Assembly: GCA_016715105.1 (NCBI GenBank)
Contig: JADKBO010000059.1
Location: 62,001-126,000, forward strand
Length of the DNA stretch: 64,000 bases
Source: Saprospiraceae bacterium
Lineage (GTDB): Bacteria; Bacteroidota; Bacteroidia; Chitinophagales; Saprospiraceae
Direction of reading: 5' to 3'
Below, in pieces: positions 8,609-17,292 of this stretch (position 1 is its first letter; the number at the start of each line of letters is the position of its first letter). Below the pieces are notes generated by a model. It worked only from the letters and a program-made list of their open reading frames with translations, had not been told where the DNA came from and ran no database searches. The position numbers and the translations under genes were made by a program.

Positions 8609-10021
8609 ATGAACATTTCTAAAATTGCAATAGCAATACCCAACAAAACATTAAAGAAATACTTTATGTATTTATCTCTGTTATTCATAGGTATATACAT
8701 ATCAGGATGTGCTAAAGACTCTACACACAACCCCAAAGAAGTAAATGATTTCAATCATGAAGTAATCAAAGAATGGAATGAAACCTTTCTACAGGTAGAA
8801 AGATATTCTGCTGGTTACAGACCAGGCCCTGCCCCCCGGGGTCTAGCATATCTTGGCATAGCTGCTTATGAAGCATGCGTTGCAGGTATGCCAGAATATC
8901 AATCATTGAGTGGTCAAATAGATGGGCTTTCAATACCAGAAGCTGATCCTGAATTGGAATATAATTGGCCATTGGTTGTGAATGAAACTTACAACTACCT
9001 TTTGCCCTTATTTTTCTCAAGAGCAACAGCTAATCAATTAAGTGGAATTGAGAAGACTTATACCACATTTTTCCAAGCAAACAGTGCAGGTGTATCTCAG
9101 GACATCATAGAAAGATCTAAAGAAAGAGGTCAGCAAGTCGCTGAATTAATTTGGATTTGGGCAAAATCTGACCAAATAGGTCATGAGCATTACCTGGATC
9201 CATTTCAAGGGTATAACTGGGTAGACCATTATAAAAAGGACGGTGATTGGCTTCCTACAACCCCAGGTCCTGGAAAACCTATGGGTGCTGTTTGGGGTAA
9301 AGCAAGAGCCTTTACACTCAAATCTCAAGCGGACAAGATTTGTATACCTCCTATCCCTTTTTCAGAAAGCCCTCAATCGGAATTTTATTCCCAAGCACTT
9401 GAAGTTTATGCACAAAATACACCTACGCTTTCCTATGAAAAAGAATGGATAGGTGAATATTGGAGTGATGATTTGGTAAACTTGACATTTAGTCCAGGCC
9501 CAAGATGGATTGCAATTGGAATACAGGTGCTCGAGCTTGAAAACAGTAATTTGGAAGATGCAATCTTGATGGCAGCAAAAGTTGGCATGGCGCTCAATGA
9601 TGCTTCAATTGCGTGTTGGGCATCAAAATACCAATACAATTTGGAAAGGCCAGTTTCATACATACAAAGAGTCATTGATCCCAATTGGCGAACATCTTTG
9701 TACAATCCATTGACGAATGAAGAAAACAACACACCTTCTTTCCCTGCTTATCCTTCTGGACATTCTACCATGGGCGGTGCTGCTGCTGAAGCATTGGCAA
9801 GCTTATTTGGATACAATTACAGTATGGCAGATAAATGTCATATAGGAAGAACCGAATTTTCTGGTGAGCCAAGAAACTTTCCAAGCTTTGCTGCGATGGC
9901 TCAAGAAAATGCTTGGTCTAGGGTTCCCCTTGGCGTGCATTTCAGAATGGATAGCGAAGTGGGCGTCAATTTTGGCTTTGAAATAGGTAGAAAAGTAAAT
10001 AAGCTTCGTTGGAAAAAATAA
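8609..10021 (+). CDS. Vanadium-dependent haloperoxidase/PAP2-type lipoprotein
   Basis: This 470-residue protein has a lipoprotein signal ending GIYISGC (Cys34). The C-terminal half carries the vanadate/phosphate site of the PAP2 superfamily: K-x6-RP in KYQYNLERP, PSGHS (residues 382-386, His385) and SR-x5-H in SRVPLGVHFR. Long vanadium-haloperoxidase-like proteins of this layout are common in Bacteroidota. Activity could be halide oxidation or phosphatase; sequence alone does not decide. The lipid anchor places it at an envelope membrane facing out of the cytoplasm. Its 3' end overlaps the next gene by 13 bases, which implies co-translation. Confidence 0.88.
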   Translation: MNISKIAIAIPNKTLKKYFMYLSLLFIGIYISGCAKDSTHNPKEVNDFNHEVIKEWNETFLQVERYSAGYRPGPAPRGLAYLGIAAYEACVAGMPEYQSLSGQIDGLSIPEADPELEYNWPLVVNETYNYLLPLFFSRATANQLSGIEKTYTTFFQANSAGVSQDIIERSKERGQQVAELIWIWAKSDQIGHEHYLDPFQGYNWVDHYKKDGDWLPTTPGPGKPMGAVWGKARAFTLKSQADKICIPPIPFSESPQSEFYSQALEVYAQNTPTLSYEKEWIGEYWSDDLVNLTFSPGPRWIAIGIQVLELENSNLEDAILMAAKVGMALNDASIACWASKYQYNLERPVSYIQRVIDPNWRTSLYNPLTNEENNTPSFPAYPSGHSTMGGAAAEALASLFGYNYSMADKCHIGRTEFSGEPRNFPSFAAMAQENAWSRVPLGVHFRMDSEVGVNFGFEIGRKVNKLRWKK

Positions 10022-10569
10022 CTACAGTGAAAATCGGCTTCAAACTACCATACACATTTGTTTTACTATTTGTCTGCCTAGGTTACCTAGCTTGTAAGGA
10101 AAATGTACCTGAGGACAAAACCATTGGTTCATCGTCACAAGAGCATAATAATTTCAGACCATATTTAGATAAAGAGCAAGACTTTCGAAACAATAATGGT
10201 CAAATATACAGGAGTATAAGGTTTCTTCCAGATGATGTCAAAACAATGACTGACTATTATGGTGATGGCAAAACAATAAGAGTATTGAAGTATTTCTATA
10301 AAGATTTACAAAACGGCAAAACCAGTGTTTATTACCCAAATGGCAAGCTGAAAGAGGTTCAACATTACCAAAACGGTGTGCAATACAAAGGTGACACTAT
10401 ATTCTATGAATCAGGTAAAATACATTTCATCTATAATTTCGTAGACAGTAAGAAAAATGGTTGGATGTACAGATACAACGAAAGTGGTGATCAGGAATAT
10501 GCTGTTTTATATGAAGGTGATACAATCAAACAGGTAGTCGATAGTCTACTCGATAATAGAAATGAATAG
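10009..10569 (+). CDS. Lipoprotein with MORN_2-type repeats
   Basis: A 186-residue lipoprotein: the signal ends LGYLAC. The second half has repeats of the type DLQNGKTSVYYPNGKLKEV, YKGDTIFYESGKIHF and KKNGWMYRYNESGDQEY, which match the MORN_2/antitoxin-wing-like repeat (xGxxxxYYxNGKLK). Such proteins are usually envelope proteins of unknown role. Two starts are possible, TTG 10009 (overlapping the upstream gene) or GTG 10027 seven codons in; the signal peptide is complete either way. It is probably in an operon with the haloperoxidase-like gene and with the membrane protein downstream. Confidence 0.75.
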   Translation: MEKITTVKIGFKLPYTFVLLFVCLGYLACKENVPEDKTIGSSSQEHNNFRPYLDKEQDFRNNNGQIYRSIRFLPDDVKTMTDYYGDGKTIRVLKYFYKDLQNGKTSVYYPNGKLKEVQHYQNGVQYKGDTIFYESGKIHFIYNFVDSKKNGWMYRYNESGDQEYAVLYEGDTIKQVVDSLLDNRNE

Positions 10570-10634
10570 TACAGCGAGCAATATTAGTACATACAACCCA
10601 GACAAATTTTAGTCTGGAGTCACAAATTATTTGG

Positions 10635-11378
10635 TTGTTAAGGTTTGCAATTTCTGGCTGTTTTATCGGACATGGTATGTGGGGATTGGTACAAAAACCT
10701 GCTTGGATTCCCTTTTTCAATTCTTTTGGAATTACAGATGAAATTGCTCAAAATTTGATGCCTTTGATCGGTTCTGTGGACATTTTCATTGGGCTTTCCA
10801 TTTTGTTTTCTGTCAACAAAATATTGATTCTTTGGGCAATTGTTTGGACATTATTTACAGCTTTTCTTCGCCCGGTAGCAGGAATGAGTTTTGGAGAATT
10901 CTTTGAGCGAGCTGGCAATTTTGGGCCACCTATTGCACTTTACTTGCTACTTGGTTATGTAACAATTGGGCATCAAAGAAATATCAATACAAAGCAAATT
11001 GTTTTGTGGGTTTTACGCTGCTGTCTTAGCTTACTATTAATAGGGCATGGTTGGCTTGCTATTGAAAAACACTCCACAATTGTTGCAAATCTTTCCTTCG
11101 TTAATTTTCCAACCGAAGGAAGTAATATGCTATACTTCGGCCTGTTTGAGGTGTCATTAGGACTGATGGTATTCTTGTTTCACAGATCAAATCTATTTCT
11201 GTGGACGGTATTAGCATTTAAACTATCAACAGAGTTTATTTATCCACTCAGAGGTCAGATGTACGATGTATTTGAAACAATAGAAAGGATGGGTGATTAC
11301 CTCATTCCTTTTATTTTGATTTTGTTCAATGTGCAAAAGCCACAAACGCAATCCTTTTTAACTACTAAAACATTTTAA
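10635..11378 (+). CDS. Polytopic membrane protein of unknown function, N-terminus probably frameshifted
   Basis: About seven hydrophobic helices and no recognised family; GHGMWGL and LLIGHGWLAIEKHS give two similar halves that hint at a DoxX-like duplicated four-helix unit. The visible start at TTG 10635 falls inside the first helix, which is implausible. An ATG at 10562, overlapping the stop of the preceding gene by 8 bases, opens a 16-codon frame (MNSTASNISTYNPDKF) that stops at 10610-10612. Removing one T from the run 10607-10610 joins it to SLESQIIWLLRF and then to this protein, giving a natural 271-residue product. I infer a one-base insertion, of assembly or biological origin. Confidence 0.6.
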   Translation: MLRFAISGCFIGHGMWGLVQKPAWIPFFNSFGITDEIAQNLMPLIGSVDIFIGLSILFSVNKILILWAIVWTLFTAFLRPVAGMSFGEFFERAGNFGPPIALYLLLGYVTIGHQRNINTKQIVLWVLRCCLSLLLIGHGWLAIEKHSTIVANLSFVNFPTEGSNMLYFGLFEVSLGLMVFLFHRSNLFLWTVLAFKLSTEFIYPLRGQMYDVFETIERMGDYLIPFILILFNVQKPQTQSFLTTKTF

Positions 11379-11717
11379 GAAAATTAATTGGGAAAAAAGG
11401 CATTTTTTATAAAAGCTAGAAAGATAATGAAGTCAGAAATTAATCAGTTTTATCAAACTAATAAGTAGTTGAATTTTGGTATATATAGGAAATGAAATGG
11501 TATTGACCAAAGTTTAAAGGGATCTGTTTTAGTATTAAGCTATTAGTATTCTAGTTCAAAATAAAAAAGCCCAAAAATGCAAGTGATTTCTATATGAAGT
11601 TTTTATACCAATTTAGGTCCATGTTATTTTTTGTTCCAGCTGGACTTACAAAGTACTTTAAGATTTTAAAATTTAAAAAGTCAGGAACCGCTAGTAAATT
11701 TTATATAATTTTATAGG
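11379..11717. other. Intergenic stretch, no gene seen
   Basis: This 339-base A+T-rich gap separates the membrane-protein operon from the two-component pair. No frame with plausible coding content, no repeat array and no strong terminator hairpin was recognised. It must hold the promoter of the two-component operon, but no clear TAnnTTTG box was found close to the start. Confidence 0.5.
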
Positions 11718-12404
11718 TTGAAAGTACTTATTGTTGACGACGAGGAAAAAATTCTTGCTTCTTTAAAAAAAGGATTGGAAGAACATGGTTACATCGTAGA
11801 TGTTGCTAGTAATGGTATTGAAGGAAAATCAATGGCTTTAGCCAAAGACTATAAAATCATAATTTCTGACATCATTATGCCTGGAAAATCTGGGGTCCAA
11901 ATGTTGAAAGAAATTCGTGAAAACGGTCTAAACGCTTTGGTTTTAATTCTTACCGCCCTAAATAATGTGGAAGATAAGTTAATGGTTTACGAAGTGGGAG
12001 CAGATGATTACTTGGTCAAGCCGTTTGATTTTAGAGAGTTATTGGCAAGACTAAAAGCACTGAGTAAACGTTCGCAAGTAAGTGGAAATTTAGGAGAGGA
12101 AAATGAGCTTGTATATGGAAGTTTGATGCTAAAAACACTTACAAAAGAAGTGTATATGAATGGAGAACCACTTTTTCTAACACCCAAAGAATTTGAATTG
12201 TTGAAGTATTTTATGACCAATCCGGAACGTACAATTACAAAAAATGAGTTGCTGAAGAAAATTTGGGAAATAGATTTTGAAACATCTACAAATGTGCTTG
12301 AAGTTTTCATAAATTTTTTACGTAAAAAATTGGAAAAAAATTCTGATACAAAATATATCCAAACACTTCCAAGAGTAGGGTATATTTTTAAAACCAATAA
12401 GTAA
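11718..12404 (+). CDS. OmpR-family response regulator
   Basis: A 228-residue regulator with a CheY receiver (1-~118) and a C-terminal OmpR winged helix (~130-226). The acidic pocket is DD at 8-9 region, the phospho-acceptor is Asp51 in ISDIIMPG, and the conserved Lys101 is in VKPFDF. The DNA-binding part shows LTPKEFELLKYFM and the recognition-helix/wing region TSTNVLEVFINFLRKKLE. Translation starts at TTG 11718, as the family's MK-VLIVDDE opening begins there. One base separates it from the kinase gene, so the two form a cognate pair. The target genes are unknown. Confidence 0.92.
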   Translation: MKVLIVDDEEKILASLKKGLEEHGYIVDVASNGIEGKSMALAKDYKIIISDIIMPGKSGVQMLKEIRENGLNALVLILTALNNVEDKLMVYEVGADDYLVKPFDFRELLARLKALSKRSQVSGNLGEENELVYGSLMLKTLTKEVYMNGEPLFLTPKEFELLKYFMTNPERTITKNELLKKIWEIDFETSTNVLEVFINFLRKKLEKNSDTKYIQTLPRVGYIFKTNK

Positions 12405-12405
12405 A

Positions 12406-13782
12406 ATGAAAATAAAAGTCAAATTGACTTTGAAATTTTTCTTTATTGTGGCGATGATACTGATTTCGCTCATGTATTTTGTTTACAGTCGGTTTGAGGA
12501 CAATATTACAAAGGAGTATTACAACAATCTCAAGAGCAAGGCCACAATGACTGCAGATATGGTACTGCAAAAGGGAGACATTGACAAACTTGAAAGAAAT
12601 CCCTCAAGGAAAGCCCCAAAAGTATCCTTACCCAATTACGATAATGTAATGATATACAATGAAGTCGGGGAGATTGTATTTATGTATAATAGGAGTGTTA
12701 TTGTAAAGTTGCCATTTTTGGTAACCAATAAATTTCAAATTGAAAATTCCTACCGTGAAAATGATTCCTATTATTTTGGCCTGCCGTATATTTCGCCATC
12801 AGGCAGAAAATATTACGTAGTTGCCACATCTGTAATTAACTCAAAAGAACTAGAAAGCCTGAGAAGGATAATTATCCTTTCTATCATTCTAGGTTTATTT
12901 ATTATTGGAGTGATAGGATATTTGTACGTGAGGGATGCCTTAAAACCCATATTTTCTATCATTGATCAAATGGATAATTTAAATGTAAAAAATTTTATTC
13001 GTAAACTCGATCAACCAAATTCGAAGGACGAAATAAGTCATTTGACTAATTCCATTAATTTTCTTTTACAAAAAGTCCATGAGTCTTTTGAATTTCAAAA
13101 AATGTTTGTTGCAAATGTGTCTCATGAACTAAATAATCTCATTTCTGTAATTCTATCCCAAGCAGATGTTGCTTTGGATAAATCTTCACGTCCTGCAGAG
13201 GAATATAAAGAAACACTTGAATCTGTAAAACGCGATGTTTACGAACTTTCAGTAATTACTGAAAATTTGATGCAGCTTGCTAAATTAAAGTCTGAAGATT
13301 TTCAATTAAGACAAGAATTCTTTCAAGTAGATGAAGCTCTTTTTGAATGCAAAAATAAATTGCATCGCATCCATAAAGACTATAACATCAGTATTGATAT
13401 AGTTGGCCAACCAGAATCAGAACAAGACCTCACTATTTATGGTAATGAAGGATTGTTGAAGTTAGCATTCTGCAACCTTATGGACAATGCATGTAAATAC
13501 AGCAATGACAAAGAAGTGTTTGTGTCCATGGTTGTGAATCATCATAAATTATCAATCCAGTTTAAAGACAATGGCCATGGTATTGAAACAGAAACTATAA
13601 AAGATGTTTTCAAACCTTTTTACCGTAATCGAAGTGCCTATGACATCAAAGGTTTTGGAATTGGATTATCATTGATACGTGCGGTTTTAGATGTGCACGG
13701 ACTAGATCTCAACATCAAAAGCACTCCAAATATTGGTTCTACATTTACCATTGATTTTATGAATGTGCAAGCTGCCATATAA
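12406..13782 (+). CDS. Membrane sensor histidine kinase, partner of the preceding regulator
   Basis: A 458-residue kinase with a transmembrane helix at ~10-28, an extracytoplasmic sensor to ~150, a second helix at ~155-175, a HAMP-like linker, the dimerisation box VANVSHELNNLISVIL (His ~240), the N box NLMDNACKYS and the G boxes DNGHGIE and GFGIGLSL. The H box reads SHELNN where most kinases have SHELRTP, a variant also seen in other Bacteroidota. The start is an ATG one base after the regulator's TAA. The sensor domain has no recognised ligand fold. The operon likely controls an envelope response. Confidence 0.92.
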   Translation: MKIKVKLTLKFFFIVAMILISLMYFVYSRFEDNITKEYYNNLKSKATMTADMVLQKGDIDKLERNPSRKAPKVSLPNYDNVMIYNEVGEIVFMYNRSVIVKLPFLVTNKFQIENSYRENDSYYFGLPYISPSGRKYYVVATSVINSKELESLRRIIILSIILGLFIIGVIGYLYVRDALKPIFSIIDQMDNLNVKNFIRKLDQPNSKDEISHLTNSINFLLQKVHESFEFQKMFVANVSHELNNLISVILSQADVALDKSSRPAEEYKETLESVKRDVYELSVITENLMQLAKLKSEDFQLRQEFFQVDEALFECKNKLHRIHKDYNISIDIVGQPESEQDLTIYGNEGLLKLAFCNLMDNACKYSNDKEVFVSMVVNHHKLSIQFKDNGHGIETETIKDVFKPFYRNRSAYDIKGFGIGLSLIRAVLDVHGLDLNIKSTPNIGSTFTIDFMNVQAAI

Positions 13783-13814
13783 ATCTGAATAAATGTTTAG
13801 TTCATAAAAGAGAG

Positions 13815-13837
13815 TTTTCAGGTATCAGTTATCAGTG
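13815..13837. repeat. Short heptad repeat (three NNNTCAG units)
   Basis: TTTTCAG, GTATCAG and TTATCAG lie in phase at 13815-13835, the same unit family as at 8.25 kb and 48.4 kb. The array directly abuts and slightly enters the start of the orphan T9SS domain frame, so that frame's first codons are repeat-derived. Confidence 0.6.
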
Positions 13838-14158
13838 GAGTTACCACAAGATTCGAGCCACGAAAAGCGAGCCTCACAACCAAATCGAAACGGGCTTTCA
13901 TCTCTCGCCTTCCTTACTCAGGAGTTAAAGTTTTTTCCAAATCCAGTTACAGATTTATTGACCATATCAAGCAACGAAAGTTTGACTTCCTTTTCTATCT
14001 GGAATTCACTTGGAAATTTGATCTATACATTAACGCCAAGTCAAGCATTGCAGAGATGTGCTCTTGATTTTTCGATTTATCCAAGAGGTGTTTATTTTAT
14101 TAAAGTAGATGGGAAGGATAAGTTGCAAACAACAGTTTTTACAGTTTTAAAGGAGTGA
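13835..14158 (+). pseudogene. Orphan T9SS type A sorting domain (gene remnant)
   Basis: The last ~75 codons encode a type IX secretion C-terminal domain: FFPNPVTDLLTI at the start, then SIWNSLGNLI, DFSIYPRGVYFIKVDG and a final hydrophobic strand TTVFTVLKE. T9SS domains are normally appended to a large secreted passenger. Here there is no signal peptide and no passenger: the upstream ~30 codons come from repeat-like DNA and the histidine kinase ends only ~50 bases earlier. I read it as the 3' remnant of a deleted secreted-protein gene, or a domain cassette left by recombination at the heptad repeat. It is unlikely to yield an exported product. Confidence 0.6.
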
Positions 14159-14289
14159 ATTCATGACGAATAAATAAGTGATACAAACATACATAAAAAA
14201 TAATATTATTTAATTTAATTGAGTATAATTAGAAATATTTTTTTACTTTTATAATGGGAAATGTATTTTACTTGAATTATCAAATCGGC

Positions 14290-15171
14290 ATGAAAATTTA
14301 TTACTTGTTAGCGATCTCAGGTTTGCTATGTAATTTTAGCAATAAAGCCTCTGGACAATGTTCAGGAAATAATACTTTTCTTGGATCGATTAATTCCAAT
14401 TGGTTTGATGCAGCAAATTGGTCTGCTAATTGTGTCCCTCAATTTCCAGTAATAGGGGAAATAATCATTGCTTCCAATTGCACCTATCAGGATACTGTCC
14501 CATTTACGCCCAACAATCAGTGTAGTGTAAATGTAAATGAAAATATAGTATTCAGTATAGTATATGGAAATCCACCTATTGATAATTGGAGTTGTGGTGA
14601 TGTTTTGGAGATTGGTGGAGAAAGTTATCCAACCATACAATTTGGAAACCAATGTTGGATGGCAAAAAATCTCAATCTTGGAGTAATGATCCTAAGCGCG
14701 TCAAATCAAACCAACAATAATACCATTGAGAAATACTGCATGGATGATGTTGCAACCAATTGTATAATTTATGGTGGCCTGTACCAATGGAATGAAGTCA
14801 TGAATTATACAACAAGTGTTGGAGCAAAGGGAATTTGTCCAACGGGTTGGCATTTACCAACAGAAATAGAAGTTGAAACTTTTTATGATATTTTACCAGA
14901 GATCGATAGAGCAAGTAGAATCGCTACAAACAGTGATTTATGGGAAGATGGTGCTTTAAAAGAAAGTCAGTATTTTGGCACTACTGGATTTAATGCTTTG
15001 CCAGCTGGTTTGTATGAAGATGGCTCAACATATTCTGAAAATTTTAATGCTTTTTTCTGGTTATCCTCTAGTACCAATAATGTTGCGGCTGCCCTGGGCC
15101 TTAATTTTGACTCATCAGATTTTTTCCCTCTTTCTTCATTAAAAGCAATGGGTATAGTGTCAGATGTTTAA
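14290..15171 (+). CDS. Secreted FISUMP-domain protein, C-terminus frameshifted
   Basis: A signal peptide (MKIYYLLAISGLL..KASGQC) is followed by a Cys-rich ~90-residue region and a FISUMP (Fib_succ_major) domain: QCWMAKNLN, LYQWNEVMNY, GICPTGWHLPTEIE, then FFWLSSSTNN. ATG 14290 suits the signal peptide better than ATG 14254. The domain normally ends with a G-[FY]-S-V-R-C-[VL] strand. The current frame ends AMGIVSDV, but one base later the DNA reads YSVRCLKN then stop at 15177-15179. One T appears to be missing in GGT|TAT at ~15152-15154. FISUMP proteins are surface or secreted; their ligands are unknown. A second copy is at 32033. Confidence 0.78.
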   Translation: MKIYYLLAISGLLCNFSNKASGQCSGNNTFLGSINSNWFDAANWSANCVPQFPVIGEIIIASNCTYQDTVPFTPNNQCSVNVNENIVFSIVYGNPPIDNWSCGDVLEIGGESYPTIQFGNQCWMAKNLNLGVMILSASNQTNNNTIEKYCMDDVATNCIIYGGLYQWNEVMNYTTSVGAKGICPTGWHLPTEIEVETFYDILPEIDRASRIATNSDLWEDGALKESQYFGTTGFNALPAGLYEDGSTYSENFNAFFWLSSSTNNVAAALGLNFDSSDFFPLSSLKAMGIVSDV

Positions 15172-15298
15172 AAAATTAAAGGGGAAAGCAAATTTGTAAA
15201 TCTTTTACAATCCATTTACATCGTTTTACAAATGAAATGCCATAGAACAAGGCGCTTTTCCATAGTTTTGGTCTATTCATTCAATAAAAATAGAATTT

Positions 15299-15541
15299 AT
15301 GATGCACTTCCTTTATCTGACATTTTTGTCCTGCATGCTGAACTTCACCGCTTGTGAACCTGCTTTTGATTATCAATCATCTTCACCTACTCAATTTCTA
15401 GCAGCTGCCGATAACCAAATCGGTGTTACTGAGTCATCTGTAGCAAACAACATTATATTTCAGTCTATCGACGGTGGATTGACTTGGAATGACATTAGTA
15501 AAGGCTTGCCACGAAATGAGCAATCAGAAGCTTTTTGTTGA
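15299..15541 (+). CDS. BNR/sortilin-like repeat lipoprotein, N-terminal part (split gene)
   Basis: A lipoprotein-type signal ends LNFTACEPAF, then comes a first BNR blade, IIFQSIDGGLTWNDISKGLP, with the Asp-box-like S.DGG.TW motif. The frame stops at 15539-15541, just after a T5 run, while the same repeat protein continues in another frame from 15535. The 80 residues seen are the N-terminal piece of a ~265-residue beta-propeller-like envelope lipoprotein. See the next entry for the join. Confidence 0.65.
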   Translation: MMHFLYLTFLSCMLNFTACEPAFDYQSSSPTQFLAAADNQIGVTESSVANNIIFQSIDGGLTWNDISKGLPRNEQSEAFC

Positions 15542-16095
15542 CGAGTCAACGCTTTATTTTGCGTATCAAAAATGAAATATACAAAAGTAAACTCAATACC
15601 CCTATTTGGGAAAAGGTGGTCGGTCTCAATGCGGAAGGTCCTATCTTGAAAAATGGATGGTCAAAGGATATGGTAGAATATGAAGGTGTTTTGATTGGCA
15701 AAAGCCAACATGGGATTATTCGTTCGACCGATAATGGTGAATCTTGGGAATCGGTTATAAGTGAAGGCGGTGTGGGTATAGCAGTAGAAAATATTGATGG
15801 TGGTGTTGCTGTTATTTCTTACAACACAGAAAGCAAAACCAGAAGGGTGCGCATCACTTTGGACAAAGGAAAAACATGGGAAGCTATTGATGAAGGCCTA
15901 CCTCCTTCTCTATCTATTTCTTCCATTATACAAATGGGAGAGTACTATATTTGTGGACATCCAGATGGTATCTTCCGTACTTCAGACATGGGTAAAACTT
16001 GGGAAAAGATTTTACCAAGTTTAGATGAAAAAGTATTTAATGTTTATAAATCTGGCAAAGTACTTTATGCACTTCCAAGAGTTGGCGGGTGTTGA
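15535..16095 (+). CDS. BNR/sortilin-like repeat protein, C-terminal part (split gene)
   Basis: Further blades follow: GIIRSTDNGESWESV, RITLDKGKTWEAIDEGLP and GIFRTSDMGKTWEKILP, each with the S/T-D-x-G-x-[TS]-W Asp box of BNR/VPS10-like repeats. The stretch between T5 (15532-15536) and A5 (15568-15572) reads best in a third frame as VDESTLYFAYQ, a normal inter-blade strand. Restoring two bases in each run gives a continuous SEAFF-VDESTLYFAYQ-KNEIYKSK. That double shortening of runs to five suggests homopolymer under-calling. The end near 16080 (RVGGC) may be shifted again. The function is unknown; BNR proteins often bind or cut glycans or act in assembly. Confidence 0.65.
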   Translation: MLTSQRFILRIKNEIYKSKLNTPIWEKVVGLNAEGPILKNGWSKDMVEYEGVLIGKSQHGIIRSTDNGESWESVISEGGVGIAVENIDGGVAVISYNTESKTRRVRITLDKGKTWEAIDEGLPPSLSISSIIQMGEYYICGHPDGIFRTSDMGKTWEKILPSLDEKVFNVYKSGKVLYALPRVGGC

Positions 16096-16315
16096 TAAAT
16101 TCCCATAACAATTTAAATACCTTTTGGAATTACTTTGAGATAATTGTTAAGTGGACCAATTCTGTAGCTGGCCCCAATCTATTATAATGCAAAATAAATT
16201 ATTGTATATTTAGTGCTTGATTTCAATTTCTAAGCCTTTGGAAAGCGCAATTTTGATGCTTATCCCGAAAGCTTTGACAACCACATTTAGCAATTCAAAT
16301 AAACAATAATAAGTG

Positions 16316-17263
16316 ATGAAATATTTCATTTTGTCTTTTTGCCTTTTCATCAGCCAATTGGTTTCTGGACAGGCCGTCACCAATGATCCATCCATCAATC
16401 TGTCAAAGGTAAGTATCCAATCAACAATGGACGGAGTTGTACAACCATTATACTATTATAAATCAACCGCCAAAAAAAACAAACCGCTGGTCGTACAACT
16501 GCATTCATGGAGTTATTCCGCAGATTCATTGAAGACCGTAGGCCTCGATTTTGAAGCTATTTCTAAAGATTATAATTACATTTTCCCAAACTTTAGAGGA
16601 ATAAATAATCACATCAAAGCCTGCTGTAGTGACTTTGTAATCTCGGACATCGATCAAGCAATTGATTGGGCAATTAAAAATATGAAGGTTGATAAAAAGC
16701 AAATTTACATCGTTGGATACAGCGGTGGAGGTTTTGCTACCTTTGCCATGTACATGAAATCTCGTCATAAGATCAAAGGTTTTTCAGCTTGGGTTCCTAT
16801 TGGAGATCTGGAGAGTTGGTACAAAGAATCATTGGAAAGGAGGAATAAATATTCGAGAGAAATCATCAGTTGTACCACCGAAACAGGAACCTTTGATCCG
16901 TTAAAAGCACGTGAGCGTTCACCTCAGTATTGGGCAACTCCCGTGAAAAAGAGAAAGAAAAGCATCATTCAAATATTTGCGGGTATTCATGACGGTTATA
17001 CTGGACCTGTGCCCATTTCTCAATCTGCCAATTTTTACAATAAATTACTTACTGATTATAAGGTAAAGGACAGTTCTTTGTTTGTTTCTGCAAAGGACTT
17101 GGATTATATGCTCAAAAATCGAAGTTTCACCGATTCGAATGTTTTAAAACTTGGAGATAAAAAAATTCACTATCAAAGAAAATCAGGAAATATCAGTTTA
17201 ACGATCTTTGAAGGCGGCCATGACATGTTGAGTGAAGTTGTTTTTGATTCTTTCAATAAATAA
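16316..17263 (+). CDS. Secreted alpha/beta hydrolase, prolyl-oligopeptidase-like
   Basis: The signal peptide MKYFILSFCLFISQLVSGQ is followed by an alpha/beta hydrolase: strand KPLVVQLHSWSY, then NFRGINNHIKACCSDFVISDIDQAIDWA, the nucleophile elbow GYSGGGF and the catalytic His region EGGHDM near the C-terminus. The S9-like order (Ser, then Asp in IHDGYTG, then His) is as in prolyl oligopeptidase or acetyl-xylan-esterase-like secreted hydrolases. An ATG at 16316 is preferred over the GTG three bases earlier. It probably acts in the periplasm or outside. The substrate, peptide or ester, is unknown. Confidence 0.8.
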   Translation: MKYFILSFCLFISQLVSGQAVTNDPSINLSKVSIQSTMDGVVQPLYYYKSTAKKNKPLVVQLHSWSYSADSLKTVGLDFEAISKDYNYIFPNFRGINNHIKACCSDFVISDIDQAIDWAIKNMKVDKKQIYIVGYSGGGFATFAMYMKSRHKIKGFSAWVPIGDLESWYKESLERRNKYSREIISCTTETGTFDPLKARERSPQYWATPVKKRKKSIIQIFAGIHDGYTGPVPISQSANFYNKLLTDYKVKDSSLFVSAKDLDYMLKNRSFTDSNVLKLGDKKIHYQRKSGNISLTIFEGGHDMLSEVVFDSFNK

Positions 17264-17292
17264 TTTTTTAAACCCCTTCGTATTAAACCGAA

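Noticed and set aside
13783..14158. Histidine kinase with a fused T9SS domain
   Set aside because: The kinase has a proper stop at 13782 and the sorting domain is in another frame with repeat DNA between; a cytosolic kinase would not be exported.
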